DNA of 64,000 nucleotides from Benincasa hispida (GCF_009727055.1 NC_052350.1:23747233-23811232), one strand, 5' to 3'. Positions 46,992 through 59,116 are shown, counted from the stretch's first letter. Numbers and translations are program-made. Notes: generated by a model from the letters alone, not told the origin.

Positions 46992-49900
46992 ATGGATAAG
47001 AAGAGAGTGGCTATTCCTCTCGTTTGCCATGGCCATTCTCGACCGGTTGTGGATCTATGTTATAGCCCTGTTACGCCCGATGGATTCTTCCTCATCAGTG
47101 CCAGCAAGGGTATGATTCAAAATATCAATTTTCCTTTTTCTTTTTCTTTTGCATTTTAGATTTGAATTTATTAATCGCGAAAGTTTCTGGATATGAATTA
47201 TGAATTTCTGATCATTCTTGTTCAGTGTCAGTCCTTTTGACTTTAATTGATAGTTGTGCTGCTAGATGTGGGTATTGCTATTTTAGCCTTTCTTGATGAA
47301 AGATTTGTTGAAACCCATGTGTCTTGGTTGTCTGCTCGAAGCATGATCCACGGTTTATTTTTAATGGGTTGCCTTTGAAATATGCTTTTCTTGCCCCATT
47401 CAGATTCCAATCCCATGCTCAGAAATGGAGAAACTGGCGATTGGATTGGTACATTTGAAGGTCACAAAGGCGCAGTTTGGAGTTGTTGCCTGGACACCAA
47501 TGCTTTACGTGCTGCCACTGGTTCTGCTGATTTTTCAGCGTATGTCTTTCTCATTGGTTTTCATGATACGTCTGAAAAACTGCATTAGCTTTGGCTTTTC
47601 AGAGTCATAACATTGTATGCGATATATGATTAGATATCTTCTCTCAGAACTGAGATGAGGAGATCTCAAATGTGTATAGCATCGATTGGGGAGTTAGGGA
47701 TTTTCCCAACTTTTTTTATCAACTGATCAGCATAGATTTGGGATTTTTACTTATAATTCCTTGTTTCAAATTGTAATTAATTTGATTCCCATGCGTCTGA
47801 GTTCTGCTTTACGCTTTATACTATTTTATATATACATTTAATATTTTCAATTTCCTATGTGTTTCCTCTTTATGGTTATCAGATATTTCATGCTTTTGTT
47901 TGAGTGCTTAGACCAACTTTCTTTTTGACAAAAGTTGATGAATTATGTTAGATTTGTGGTGGCATTGAAAGGGTTTTTTTTTTTTTTTTTGAAAGGGTCA
48001 TAGGCTTCTAATGTAGTTGAAAGCGGGTATGCTGTTTACTTCTTTATGTTCTTGATGCAGTGGATTATACACAAAGATGAATTGGATGTTATGTGTACCC
48101 AATGATTTTATTCGACTTATTCTTTCAGTTTTTCTCAATGAAAGTTGTTGTTCTTATACAAAAAAACAAAAATGTTTTTATTCGACTTATGAATCTATGA
48201 TCATGAATAATCTTTCTATGAAGACTTTTTTTAGCTAAGAATAATAATTGTCATAAAACAATTAGTTCTTAATTTTATTTAACTTTTCTCTACAAATAGT
48301 ATCAGGGAATACGTCCATGCCCCTGTTTTCAGTGAACATTACATTAATTGGTAATATAGTTAATATTTTTTATTTGATCAACTTGCATTTTTTTCTTCTG
48401 CTCTTTGAGCATTTGCACCTGTTATTGAATTTTACTTATCATTGTTCTCTTTTGCTTGAAAATTTGTCAATTTCTCTATTGGACTTGGTTTGTTGGCATG
48501 AAACCTTCACCAAAAAGCTTTATGTCATGTGTTTGATTTTCTGGTTTGGCTGGGAAGCTCTGTGTCTTTCTCCTTTGGTTTTTGTCGTCCTTTGTCCAAT
48601 AGGGAAATGATAGAGGTGAGCTCTCTTCGTATTCTGTTTGAGTATTTCAACTTTACGCATGGGAGACAGGATATTGGGAGGCCTTCTCGGCGCAAAATTT
48701 TGTCCTGTCCTAAAAAAATGGGCTTCAACCCTTGATTCTCTTGTAAGTTATTCTTTAGGATTTTATTGAACCCCTCTCCTGTTTGTGAGTCGCTCTTTGA
48801 TGTTTTATGGAGGATTAAGATTCCAAAGAAAATTAAGTTCTTTTCATGGCACATGTGGCTCGGTCGTGTGAACATGTTGGATAAGTTGGTGAGAAAAATG
48901 CCTTTGTTAATGGGTTCTTTTTGTTGTTTCCTTTGTCAGAGACGGAGGAAAACTTGGATCACCTTCTCTGGAAGTGTCAGTTTGCGAGGTTTATGTGGAG
49001 TTGTTTTCTTCAGGAGTTTAATTTTGTGTTTGCTCGCCAGAGGGAGGTTTGTTTGATGATCGGAGAGTTCCTCCTCCATCTACCTTTCAAAGAGAGGGTA
49101 TTTTTTGTGGTTTGTGGGGTGTGTGTTTTGTTGTGGGATATTTGGAGGGAGAGGAACAACAGAGTGTTCAGAGATGTGGATAGGAACCCTAGTGATGTTT
49201 GGTCCTTGGTGAGGTTCCATGTTTCCTCTTGGGATTCGATTTCAAAGACTTTTTGTAATTATTTCCTAGGAAATATCTTACTTAGTTGGAAACCCTTTAT
49301 TTAGGAGGTTTTTGCGGGCATGGTTTTTGTATGCCCTTGTATTCTTTCATTTTTTCTCAATGAAAGTAGTAGTTTATTAAAAATAAAAAAGAAAAAAGAA
49401 AAAGAAGCATTTTTGGTTCCCATGCATACTGAACTATTCCTGCCTCATTCTTGTGATGGTACAGTGTTGTAGATTACTAGATTAGCAATAGTTTGTTTGG
49501 TGAAAATGTGCCAGAATTTACAAAGACTCTGTTATGGTTGGGGGTTCTGAAACTTAATTATGACGTTAAAAACTAGTTGGTTCTAACCATTAGGTACTAT
49601 GGTTAAATCTGCCTACCAACCAACTTAATAAACTCTATGAAGGCTTACACCTATGGTGAACACAGCTGCTTTTGCCTACCTCGTTCCCCTTGCTAGTGCA
49701 TTTTGCACCTTGGCTTTTGGCAGAATTATTCATTGTGGTCTTCTCTTCCATTTCCCCTTGCATTTGCTTCATATTGTGTTACACCACTTTCCTACACCCC
49801 CTTTCCTCAGGCATACGGTAGAGTTTATTGTGATTATTTTCAAATTGATTATTCGTAAGCTTTGTTTGTTAAATATTATTTCATTTGCAATAGAAGTCAG

Positions 49901-52038
49901 ACATTTCTTTCAAGTGATTTTGTGACAATAATGGAGATTGGAATCGTTGGTAGGATTCTTCATATTTGTGATTGAACTTACAGGAAAGTATGGGATGCAT
50001 TAACTGGAGATGTACTGCACTCATTTGAGCACAAGCATATTGTTCGTGCCTGTTCCTTTTCAGAGGTAATATCTTATATCACATTTTTTATACACACTGT
50101 TTGTTGATGTGCATATGATCTCACGTCTTAAGAAATGACTTTGGAATCTATTATCAAAACATGGTGCATCTTTTGACATTACTATCAATACCCAGGAATT
50201 AATCTGGGTGACAACCTACCTAGTCTTTCAAAACCCTAGGGTTTTGATAACTTGTAGGGTCCAACAGTTGTTCAAAGTGAGATTAATCAAGTGGCATTTT
50301 AGTTTGGGGTAGACACTATGGATAATATTATTTAAAAAATGTAAATTTCACTTCTTTATTGGTACGGGGTTGATTGATTCAATGTGATGTATTCATGTGA
50401 CTCTTGGTTTTCGAGTTATTTCTGTCTTGATAGAAGTATATCTATAGTTTTACTTACATGATCAAATTCCGGTTTGGAAATTTTTCCTTAGTTGTTTTGT
50501 CCACTTGCGGAGTTCCTCTTCATTGAGGAATTTCTCTTTGAAAGAATTCTCTGAGCTTTTCAAGATTAGTTACTTTTTTGGGTTTTAGTTTAAGGTCAAT
50601 TAGAGTATTGTCCTCCCTTACTGGTTGTAATTGGCCAAAATTGTTGTAATTGCTTTCCTTGTATTTTGAGCGTTAGTCTCGTCTCATTTTATCAATGAAA
50701 AGTCTTGTTTCCTTTAAAATGAAAAAAAAACTTACATGACTAGATTCATTAGTTGTTTATTCGACTTGTTCTTAAACTGCTTGTTATTCTCCCTCATGCA
50801 GAAATGATTGTGGCACTATTTGAGTTGACTGTTAGTTACCAAATCTTGTTATCATCTTGTTATTTATGTGGAGTGATTATGACGCTTTGATCCATTCTCT
50901 TCGTTCAATCTGATATGCTACAGTTTAAAATGAATCTCCCTTTTCTATCTTAATGCGTTTTCTAAAATGTGATAGGATACACACCTTTTATTGACCGGTG
51001 GTTTAGAGAAAGTACTACGTATATATGATTTGAATCGTCCAGATGCACCTCCAAGAGAAGTGGATAAATCCCCTGGTTCAGTCAGAACTGTTACATGGCT
51101 TCACAGCGATCAGACCATACTAAGTTCTTGCACTGACATGGGAGGTGTCAGGTATTAATTGCTGGGTGTTAATCTGCCTTGTCGCAAGGATATGTATATA
51201 TTTATATATATTTATATATTTATATATATGGGTTGTATTTTATTATTATTTAGATATTTGGCAAGTCTTTCTTAAGCTTAGTCGTTGCCATACAGGTTAT
51301 GGGATGTAAGAAGTGGCCAAATAGTTCAAACACTTGAAACCAAGTCATCAGTGACCAGTGCAGAAGTTAGTCAGGATGGACGCTATATCACAACTGCTGA
51401 TGGATCTACTGTTAAATTTTGGGATGCAAATCAGTAAGTGTAATGCTTAGAGGTGTTACTATTACATTATAATACATTCTCCTTATGATTTTTGTTGTTT
51501 CTTTCTCTTTTCAGCTTTGGCTTAGTCAAGAGTTACAACATGCCTTGCACTGTAGAATCTGCTTCCTTGGAACCGAAGTACGGGATGAAGTTCATTGCCG
51601 GTGGAGAGGACATGTGGATCCATGTATTTGATTTTCATTCTGGTGATGAGATTGGTATGAATCTGTATCATTCTTTTTCCTTTTTGTTTGCCAAAAAGAT
51701 TCGACTTTTCCTGTGAGGTCCCGTTTGTGATTGCTGAAGAATGCCTCGTTTTAACTGTGGGTGCAGCATGTAATAAGGGTCATCACGGACCTGTACATTG
51801 CTTGCGCTTCGCGCCCGGAGGGGAATCCTATGCCTCTGGATCTGAGGATGGAACCATTAGGATATGGCAGACTGGTCCTTTAACACATGATGACTCAGAT
51901 GAAGCCGCCTTGGTCAATGGATCTATTGGAAAAGTAAAGGTAAGTGCAGATGAGGTTTCACGCAAGATCGAGGGGTTCAACATTGCAGACGAGGGGAAGG
52001 GCAGAGAGAAGGAGAAGGAGGAGACAGGAAATGAGTGA
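46992..52038 (+). CDS. STRAP: STRAP-like WD40 repeat protein (seven exons)
   Basis: Exons: 46992-47109, 47404-47539, 49984-50065, 50976-51151, 51296-51433, 51515-51654, 51767-52038; all introns are GT-AG and phases agree, giving 353 residues from [12 protein letters not shown] to KEETGNE. It reads as seven WD40 blades: KVWD (86-89), RIYD (127-130), RLWD (171-174), KFWD (211-214), HVFD (253-256), RIWQ (295-298), with the first blade over residues 12-50 and no clear WD. The acidic/charged tail follows residue 315. By family, STRAP/Unrip is a seven-blade propeller that works in protein assemblies (SMN complex, TGF-beta receptor signalling in animals); in plants the partners are not something I can infer. 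Intron 2 (about 2.4 kb) and intron 3 carry LINE insertions, but no exon is hit. A truncated copy is at 14313-15970. Confidence 0.93.
48106..48190 (+). mobile_element. Very short 5'-truncated LINE insertion in intron 2
   Basis: A perfect 15-bp duplication ttttattcgacttat (48106-48120 and 48176-48190) brackets 55 bp reading tctttcagtttttctcaatg...acaaaaaaacaaaa. The insert matches the last bases of the larger LINE at 49340-49370 (ttctcaatgaaag) and ends in an A-rich tail: a 5'-truncated retroposition product. Confidence 0.88.
48523..49408 (+). mobile_element. 5'-truncated LINE in intron 2 with ORF2 zf-RVT end
   Basis: Plus-strand translation gives, after stops, [39 protein letters not shown], then a frameshift to [20 protein letters not shown] and [14 protein letters not shown]. 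This is the zinc-binding end of LINE reverse transcriptase polyproteins (zf-RVT: Cys-x2-Cys, His, Cys readable in FCCFLCQ and HLLWKC). The 3' end has ttctcaatgaaag and an A-rich tail (49375-49408). The corresponding place in the pseudogene copy (about 15095) has no insert. Flanking repeats aaaaagcttt / aagaagcattt are only similar. Dead by frameshift and truncation. Confidence 0.88.
50452..50739 (+). mobile_element. LINE 3' end in intron 3
   Basis: A perfect 10-bp duplication acttacatga (50452-50461 and 50730-50739) flanks 268 bp ending attttatcaatgaaaag and an A-rich tail (50719-50729). It resembles the LINE 3' untranslated region by position and ending but is from a different family than the intron 2 LINE. 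No coding part remains. Confidence 0.85.
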
Positions 52039-53165
52039 ATTCGTTTCTCCATTGCTTGATGCGAAGCCGCAGAGCGTTCGAGCTTTATATTCCTATACAG
52101 TTCATCTTTTGTGAGATATGGACTTTGCTGATTTTTGTATACAGTTTTAGTCAATTCTGCAGATATGGGTGTGTGAACTTATTTTTGTTATGCCAGTGTC
52201 TTAACGCTTTTTATTTTTGACATTTTTAGATTTTAAACCATTGTCATTTGTAGCAAGGACCACGTTAAGAGCATACCATGTGAAGAAAGGGCTGGTCATG
52301 ACTACAATTCAGGACCAATCTCCCAGAGTTTGGCAATCCAACTTTCTTGTAGTCAAGCCAAGTCCAAATAAAATTGAAAATTTTCCAAGTCATTGTTTTG
52401 TTGAATATTTCTATGATTTTAGAAGATTTACAGACCAAAAACTGTTTGCTCAATGAAAACAGGGGTTAGATACCTGAAAAACTACTTGGGCTCTGTTGGA
52501 CAATTATTTGATTTTTGGTTGCTTTTTTTAAAATTAAATATATAAACATTCTTTTCTACCTCTAGATTTATTTACTTTGATACTTTCTTTCAAGTGAAAA
52601 TTTTTAAACTAAGTAGTTTTTAGAAATCTGTTATTATTTCTTGAAATGTAGGGAAGAATTTAACTCTTTTACTTGCTTTGTTCCATCATAATTTAGGTTT
52701 TTTTTTAATTATCATTTGGTTTTTAAATGTGAAGTCAATTATCTTCAATTTCTTACCGTAATTTTTATTAGTTAAAGCGTTAAATTCTTAGTCAAATTTT
52801 TAAAAATAAAGTTTTTTTTTTTAATTCTAAGTTTTTTTTAAACATTGGTAAAAAAATAAGATTTAAGGTTTATGATGGTGTTTATAATTTTAATTTTCAA
52901 AAATTAAAAATAAAAAATCAAATAATTTTTAAATGGGGTTTTAGTTTCAAGTTTTTAGTTTTTGCAAATCAAGCTTATAAATACTGGTTCTACCTATTAA
53001 TTTATTTATTTGATTACTCTTTACTATTGTTTTGAAAAACCAAGTCAAGTTTTAAAAACTAATAAAAAATAGTGTTAAAAATTTGTTTTTGTCTTTGAAT
53101 TTTTTTAGAGTTAAAGTGTTTATTTATGAAAAACAAAAACTATGGTAAGGAAGTTGAAAGAAAAA
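52039..53165. other. 3' flank of the STRAP-like gene, AT-rich
   Basis: The first 150-200 bp after the stop presumably are the 3' untranslated region; no polyadenylation signal could be assigned with confidence. The rest is AT-rich and holds no supported gene; the frame 52217-52456 is without recognisable domains. Confidence 0.5.
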
Positions 53166-54740
53166 TTTAGGGGTGTTTGACAACCCAAAGAGAGTTGGAT
53201 TGAGTTGGTATTTTTTACCTCAATGTTTGACAACCAACTTTATATGTTGGTGGGGTTGAGTTGGTCATTTTACTAACTCACCTTAACTCCCCCAATTCTC
53301 TCGCCCTTTAATGTTTTTATTTGTTCCACCCATCGGTCTTTGTAGGCTATTATCGCTACGACATTCCGGTGACATGCTTCGATGACCACCTTCAGATAGC
53401 CAACTCCGACAACCAACTCCGAACTCCCGCAACCACCATCGACGGCACTTCGACAACCAATTCCGACAACCACCTTGGTACATAACAAGTCTGACTTCCA
53501 CAATCGCACGACCAACTTCGACGAAGAACTCCGAGCTCCACCGACCACCTCCGACGACAACTTAGCGACTAACTCCAACGAGTACCTTTGTACAAGCAAC
53601 TTCAGCGACATACTCCTACTACCACATTCGTCAAACGATGGGTTTAATTATCCACCATTTTATCAATCTCACTCTCACCCATTTTTCCACGTGTTTTCGT
53701 TACTCCCAACTCCTTCAATTACTTTGTCATTTCTCTCCCTCTCATGCATCTCTTCACATTTACTCCCCTTCCCTCATCTTCTCTCTTTCGCCTTCTGGTT
53801 CGTTTTTCTCATTTTCTCTCTTCTTTCTCGGACTCGTATGCGTTTTATTTTCCCTTTTCGTTCTCTCTTTTTATTTTTTTTCTATGACTCTTCTTTTAAA
53901 TCAATTCTTCTTCTTCTATTTCAATTTTTTTTCTTAGATTTGAAAAGTATTAGATAAGACATCCTATTATTATTTTAGTACACAAAAGTTCAATGATATG
54001 TTTTAAACAACCTATCCATTGATGTTTTCAAATATTACATAATTCTAATGAAATTGTGGAATTGAAAATTATGACTCAAGTTTTTTTTTTTAATTTTTTT
54101 TAAAGAGTTTGTACACTGATGCAACATAATAGTAGCAAAAATAGATATCAATATTTCTAAAATTATTTTACCAGTTTTAGAAAAAGGTAAATTCATATTC
54201 CACAAATTGGTCAAAAAAGACTATCTAATAGTTGGTTTTATGATTTAAATTGTAAGATTTTTGTTTTTTTAAGATTAACATTTAAGTGTTACCTCTTTTA
54301 TCTAAAACAATGTCAATAATTTCAGTTGATGAAACTAATCCTGTTTTTAACTTTTACGATAATTAATGATTAAGTTGGGTTTTTGAATAGAATAATTATT
54401 TTTATTTGAGTGTTTAAAAAGTTGAAATAAAAATTTGTGTTCTGTATATGAATACTTTGTAGTGAATTTGTTATGTTTTGAGAATGGAAAAAAATTCGAA
54501 GTTTTTTTTTTGTTTTTATCTTAAAAAAAATTAGGAAAATATGTGTATAGCTGAAAATTAAAATCAACAATAGCAATAAAAAAAAGACAAAAACAATTTC
54601 ATTTATAAAAACATCACCAAATATCCCAATGCAACTCTGCCCCCATCACACCAAACACAGATAATGTAACTCTCCAGATAATAATTATCAATTTAACTCA
54701 ACTCAACTCTTTACTTTTATCGCATACCAAACGCCTCCTA
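53166..54740. mobile_element. Transposon-like unit with GGGGTGTTTG ends
   Basis: Left end ggggtgtttgacaaccc, right end ...catacCAAACGCCTCC; the two are inverted over about ten bases. The interior starts with ttggattgagttgg words, then (53390-53620) a short run of caactccgac / caaccacc words like those at 40480-41410, then AT-rich DNA. Flanking tta/taa fits a PIF/Harbinger-type 3-bp target, but it is weak. No transposase; the 160-aa and 99-aa frames (53475-53957, 53638-53937) are low-complexity. The same left end (gagggtgtttggc) opens the repeat block at 40306. Confidence 0.55.
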
Positions 54741-55218
54741 AGAGGTTTCTCAAAAAGAATTTTGAGATAATGATCTTGGTGATGCTTCTTTTGTACTAGG
54801 AATTACAATACTGTTAGACTTTTACGGTAATTAATGATTAAGTTGGGTTTTTGAATGGATTAAATAATTGAATCCAAATTTTTGTTTTCTGTATATGAAT
54901 ACTTTGTAGAGAATTTGTTATGTTCTGAGAATGGAAAAGAATTCGAAGGTTTTTTTTTAATCCTAGAAAAGTTAGAAAAATATGTGTATAGCTGAAAATT
55001 AAAATCAACAATAGTAAAAAAAAAAAAAAAAAAAAAAAGTAAAATCAATTTCATTTATAAAAACAGTACCAGATACCCAACGCAACTCAACTTTACCCTC
55101 AAACATAATAATAATTACCAACTCAATTCGCACACCAAACATAGACCATGTAACTCTCTAGATAATAATTACCAACTTAACTCAACTTTATGCTTTTATC
55201 ACGTACTAAACGCTCCAT
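54351..55218 (+). repeat. Segmental tandem duplication, 468-bp period
   Basis: 54351-54740 and 54819-55218 share cttttacg(a/g)taattaatgat, tctgtatatgaatactttg, agaatggaaaa and tatgtgtatagctgaaaat in the same order. Both end with tcactttatgc/tttatcgc-like text and (C/T)(C/T)AAACGC(C)TCC. The second copy is the duplicated right end of the element at 53166; a 23-base A run (about 55016-55038) is in the second copy. Confidence 0.85.
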
Positions 55219-56084
55219 TTAAAAACAAAATGGAAGATTCCCCTACTTTATATTAAAGATTTTATTTTGTGTTTATAAATTCAAAAAAAAAAAAAAAAGT
55301 AAGAAAACTATGATAATTAAAGATTCCATTTTGTGATTAATAAGTTATTGAAGTTTAAAAACCAAGTCAAAGTCTTATTTGGTAATTATTTCGTTTTTTA
55401 TTTTCAAAATCAAGTTTATTTTCTCTCAATTTCTTATCATAATTTGTATTTTTTTAACATGTTTTTAAAATTATTTTTTTAATTTTTAAATTTTGACTTG
55501 ATTTTTAAAAATTTTGATTGACAAACAAAAAAAAATTAGAGGTTGAAATGATAAGCTTAATTTTCAAAATTCTAAAACCAAAAATCACATCAATGATGTC
55601 CTTGTTAATAAAAACAGTTCTAAAAAATGGAGAAAGAAACAAAAATAGGTTTCAAAAATCAAATGGTTATCGGCAGATACATCCATTTAAAAATTGAAAT
55701 AATGATACTGGGCCTTAAAGATTTATGGTTGATGGACCTTCTAGTGGAGATGTTCAGGATGAGTAGATATTTTGCGGTTCTTATAAATATGCTCGATTAC
55801 AAGTTTAATGCTCTACTAAAATAAATTTTATGTTTATGTCAAATAGATTTTGAATTTTTAAAAACTTCCAATAGGATTCTAAATATTTGACTTCGTGACC
55901 ATAAATTTCTGAACTTTAAATAGTGAATAATAAGTCTAAATTTTTCTTGAACTTCCAATTGTATATGATCACTCATCGATCTATTTAAATATTTTTTAAA
56001 ATTTATGAACCTAAAACACAAAATTTTAAAAGTTGAGGGTTTCTTTGTGTTGAACGAGAAATTTTGGACCAATCATAAATTTTC
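55219..56084. other. AT-rich intergenic sequence
   Basis: No supported gene. The short frames at 55627-55824 and 55839-56072 have no known domains. Phrases such as ttttcaaaatcaagttt resemble ubiquitous non-autonomous repeats. Confidence 0.45.
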
Positions 56085-57369
56085 ATGTCATTCATTAGAT
56101 TAATGACGAAATTTCAAATCATCAAATTTGAGACCAATTAGGAGTGGACATGTGATTGAAGACGTCCAATGACGCCAGTGGTTATTGTGACCGTTGAATC
56201 AGATGAGATTAATTTGATCCAATTTGATATTATTATTTGGGTTAAAATTCACTTAAGCCCAGAAATAGGTTGAATTTGACCCGAATGTCAAATTAGACCA
56301 AAATCCAATTAATTAGGCCTAAAGGCCAGACCCATGGACCAATCAAATCCAATTTGGGCCCAAGCCCATGTAAAGCCCATAAGAAACCTCTATAAATAGA
56401 GGCTCTACCTCTTCATTTAGGGAGGTTGGGAGGCATTGAAGGTAAAATCTCTATCTGAAGTCTGAAGCTCCAAGGATCTGAAGAACATAACTCCTCCAAA
56501 GCTTCAAAGATCAAAAGACACTAAAGTTCCAAAGATCAGAAGATATATTAAAGCTCTGAATATCAGAAGTCATATCAAAGTTCTGAAGACCGAAGTCCTT
56601 TGAAAATACAAGCATTCTGACCACGCTTGAAGGCTAAAGTCCTTTAGACATACAAGCATTCTTCCAAGACTTCAACTCCAAGATCATCACGCGTTTTGCT
56701 TCCTCAAATCAAGCATATACATTCGATTGAGAGAGAATCAGAGGATCAAGTACTAGAGATCGAACCACATCGCATCAAATCAACATCAACATCAACACCA
56801 ACTTAAGTTCAACTCCACGAAACAAGTATCTCCTGAAGCCTCGTGCGAACACTAATCCTTCAAGAAGATCAACAGCTCGAAGTCCGATCATCCAAGAAGA
56901 TCAACAAGTCCAAAGGTCGATCATCCAAGAAGATTAACAAGCCCAAATGTCGATCGTCCAAGAAGATCAACAAGCCCAAAGGCCGATCATTCAAGAAGAT
57001 TAACAAGCTTAAAGGTCGATCATCCCAGAAGATCATTAAGCCCAAAAGTCAATCATCCAAGAAGATCAACAAGCCAAAATACCAATCATTCAAGAAGATC
57101 AGCAAGCCCAAGGACGATCATCTAAGAAGACCATCAAGCCCAAAGGCTGATCATACAAGAAGATCAACAAGCCCAAATTTCGATCACTTAAGAAGCCAAC
57201 AAGCCTAAAGCTGATCATTTAAGAAGATCAATTAACTTAAAGACTATAGTTTATTTTGAAAGCATTAAAATACTATGTATTAAAGATTGTATTCACTTTC
57301 CACAAAATTAATACAAATACAGAGTTCAAGTTCCACGAAATAAATTTCTATTGAAATCTCATGCGAACA
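56085..57369 (+). mobile_element. 5' LTR of a Ty3/gypsy element
   Basis: The LTR ends ...atgcgaaca at 57369, directly before the primer-binding region. It has a TATA box in ctctataaatagagg (56390-56404) and then short leader words (gaagctccaaggatctg). A 33-bp minisatellite fills 56870-57235. The start near 56085 is approximate; the first TG that fits is in catgtcattcatt. A reverse-oriented fragment of the same LTR is at 38096-38660. Confidence 0.7.
56870..57235 (+). repeat. 33-bp minisatellite in the gypsy LTR, about 11 copies
   Basis: The unit is gatcatccaagaagatcaac plus aagcccaaaggtc, varied by point changes. As 33 is a multiple of three the array translates to an 11-residue Lys/Ser/Pro repeat (KINKPKGRSSK), giving the 121-aa frame at 56843-57208. 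It lies in the transcribed part of the LTR. Confidence 0.9.
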
Positions 57370-57392
57370 AATTGGCACGCCCAGTGGGACGT
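57370..57392 (+). promoter_or_regulatory. Gypsy primer-binding region
   Basis: aattggcacgcccagtgggac follows the LTR end immediately. Related gypsy elements have TTGGCG/CACGCCCA...GTGGG at this place. The priming tRNA was not identified. Confidence 0.65.
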
Positions 57393-57412
57393 CTCTACCT
57401 TTCATCTCTCTA

Positions 57413-59116
57413 TTGTCATCCGAGTCAACAAATCTACAAATGGCACCAAAGAAAGCTACATCCAAAGCTACCGTTGCAAGCATCACTTACATAAACTCTG
57501 TCATCACGGTGAAAATATGGGACCAGCTGATGGAATCTTCTAAAGACGGGATCATCATCAGAGAAAATCCCTTATTCGACAACTATGCTTTTGCTACTGA
57601 TCTATTAGAGAAAGAATCACATTTTGATGTAGTGTCTGTCATGATGACTGACGTAATGACTGAGTCGACCATGGTAGAGATGGAGATAAAGATAAATCTC
57701 TTGATGGAAACGGTAGAAGAGCGAGATCATGAAATTGTTACTTTAAGAGATGAAACACAAGCTCGAGAAACTGCTGAGTCGAGTCAATCTCTAGCTACGA
57801 AAGCCAATGGCAAAGGAAAGACTATCTTGCAGGAAGACCAGCCGCAACAATCTACCTCTGTCGCCACCCTATCAATTCAACATCTGCAGAATATGATTAC
57901 AAACTCCATAAGGGCTCAGTACGGAAGACCATCACAGTGCTCCTTTATGTACTCCAAGTCATACACCAAGAAAATCGACAACCTGAGAATGCCAGTTGGG
58001 TATCAACCTCCAAAGGTTCAGCAGTTCGATGGAAAGGACAATCCAAAACAACATGTTGCACACTTCATTGAAACCTGCAAAAATGCAGGAACCAGAGGAG
58101 ACCAGCTAGTTAAGTAGTTCGTCCGTACCTTGAAAGAAAATGCTTTCGATTGGTATACTGATTTAGAGCCAAAAATGATTGATAGTTGGGAACAACTAGA
58201 AAGGGAGTTCCTGAACCGCTTGCAATACAAGGCACACTGTTAGCATGATCGAGCTGACGAGCACCAAACAGTGAAAGGGAGAGACAGTCATCGATTACAT
58301 CAACCGATGGAGAGTATTGAGTCTGGATTGCAAAGATACACTCAATGAATTATCTGCAGTGGAGATATGCATTCAGGGCATGCACTGGGAGCCTCTCTAC
58401 ATTCTACAAGGGATAAAACCTCGTACATTTGAGTAGTTGACAATACGCGCTCATGATATGGAGTTGAGCATCTCCAACAAGGGAACTAAAGATTTCTTAG
58501 TCCTTGAAGGGAGAAAATACAAGAATGAAGCCAAGGGCACTGAAAAGATCGTGGATAGTGCCACAAAAGAATCTATGGTCGTTCATGTGACCCCGCTGAA
58601 ATTTTCCTCCAGAAGAAAACAAACAAAATTTGAAAGAAGACATAATGAAGGCGAGAAGCATCGTCCAACTCTTAAAGAAAGACAGGAGAAGGTTTATCCA
58701 TTCCTTGACTCTGATATGATAGATATGTTGGAGCAACTGCTAGAGAGCAACTTATTCAGCTGTCGGAATGCAAGTGTTTGGAACAAACAGGAAAAGTAGA
58801 TGATTCTAACTACTGTAAGTATCATCAGGTCATTAGTCACCCAGTTGAAAGGTGCTTCGTGCTGAAGGAACGAATTCTGAAGTTGGCTCGTGAAAAGAAG
58901 ATCGAGCTAGATTTGGATGAAGTAGCTCAGATAAATCACGCTACAGTAGCGACGACTTTAAATGTTTCAACGCTGTCTGTGTCCCATACTCAAAGACAAA
59001 GCCTGATCCAGTTTGGAGCCTTTGAGCCTATAGTTGTTCGATTTCAGCAAGAGATTCAAACAACAAATTCCAAAAGAAAGATGAGCTCGTTGAAGATGAC
59101 AACGAAAGGTGGATAG
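57413..59116 (+). pseudogene. Ty3/gypsy gag, broken by stops and frameshifts
   Basis: The 234-aa frame from 57413 has a coiled-coil-like middle (MEIKINLLMETVEERDHEIVTL) and, near its end, PKVQQFDGKDNPKQHVAHFIETC, the standard retrotransposon gag start. A TAG at about 58116 interrupts before FVRTLKENAFDWYTDLEP. A second stop (KQ.KGETVIDYINRW) and a TAG after PRTFE follow, then frame 58437 (AHDMELSI) and a -1 shift into the frame at 58778 with NYCKYHQVISHPVERCFVLKE, which is a zinc-knuckle-like C-x2-H-x4-H-x4-C. Gag forms the particle and binds RNA; this copy is dead. Confidence 0.86.

Noticed and set aside
48525..48875. 116-aa minus-strand frame
   Set aside because: Antisense to the LINE in intron 2; the sense strand carries the recognisable zf-RVT sequence.
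52217..52456. 79-aa frame after the STRAP-like stop as a possible eighth exon
   Set aside because: The seven-exon model already ends with a complete propeller and a natural acidic tail; this frame has no WD40 pattern.
53475..53957. 160-aa open frame plus overlapping 99-aa frame
   Set aside because: Low-complexity: minisatellite words followed by a pyrimidine-rich tract; both frames are open only because of composition.
56843..57208. 121-aa Lys-rich open frame
   Set aside because: It is the translation of the 33-bp LTR minisatellite; no domain and no support for a gene.
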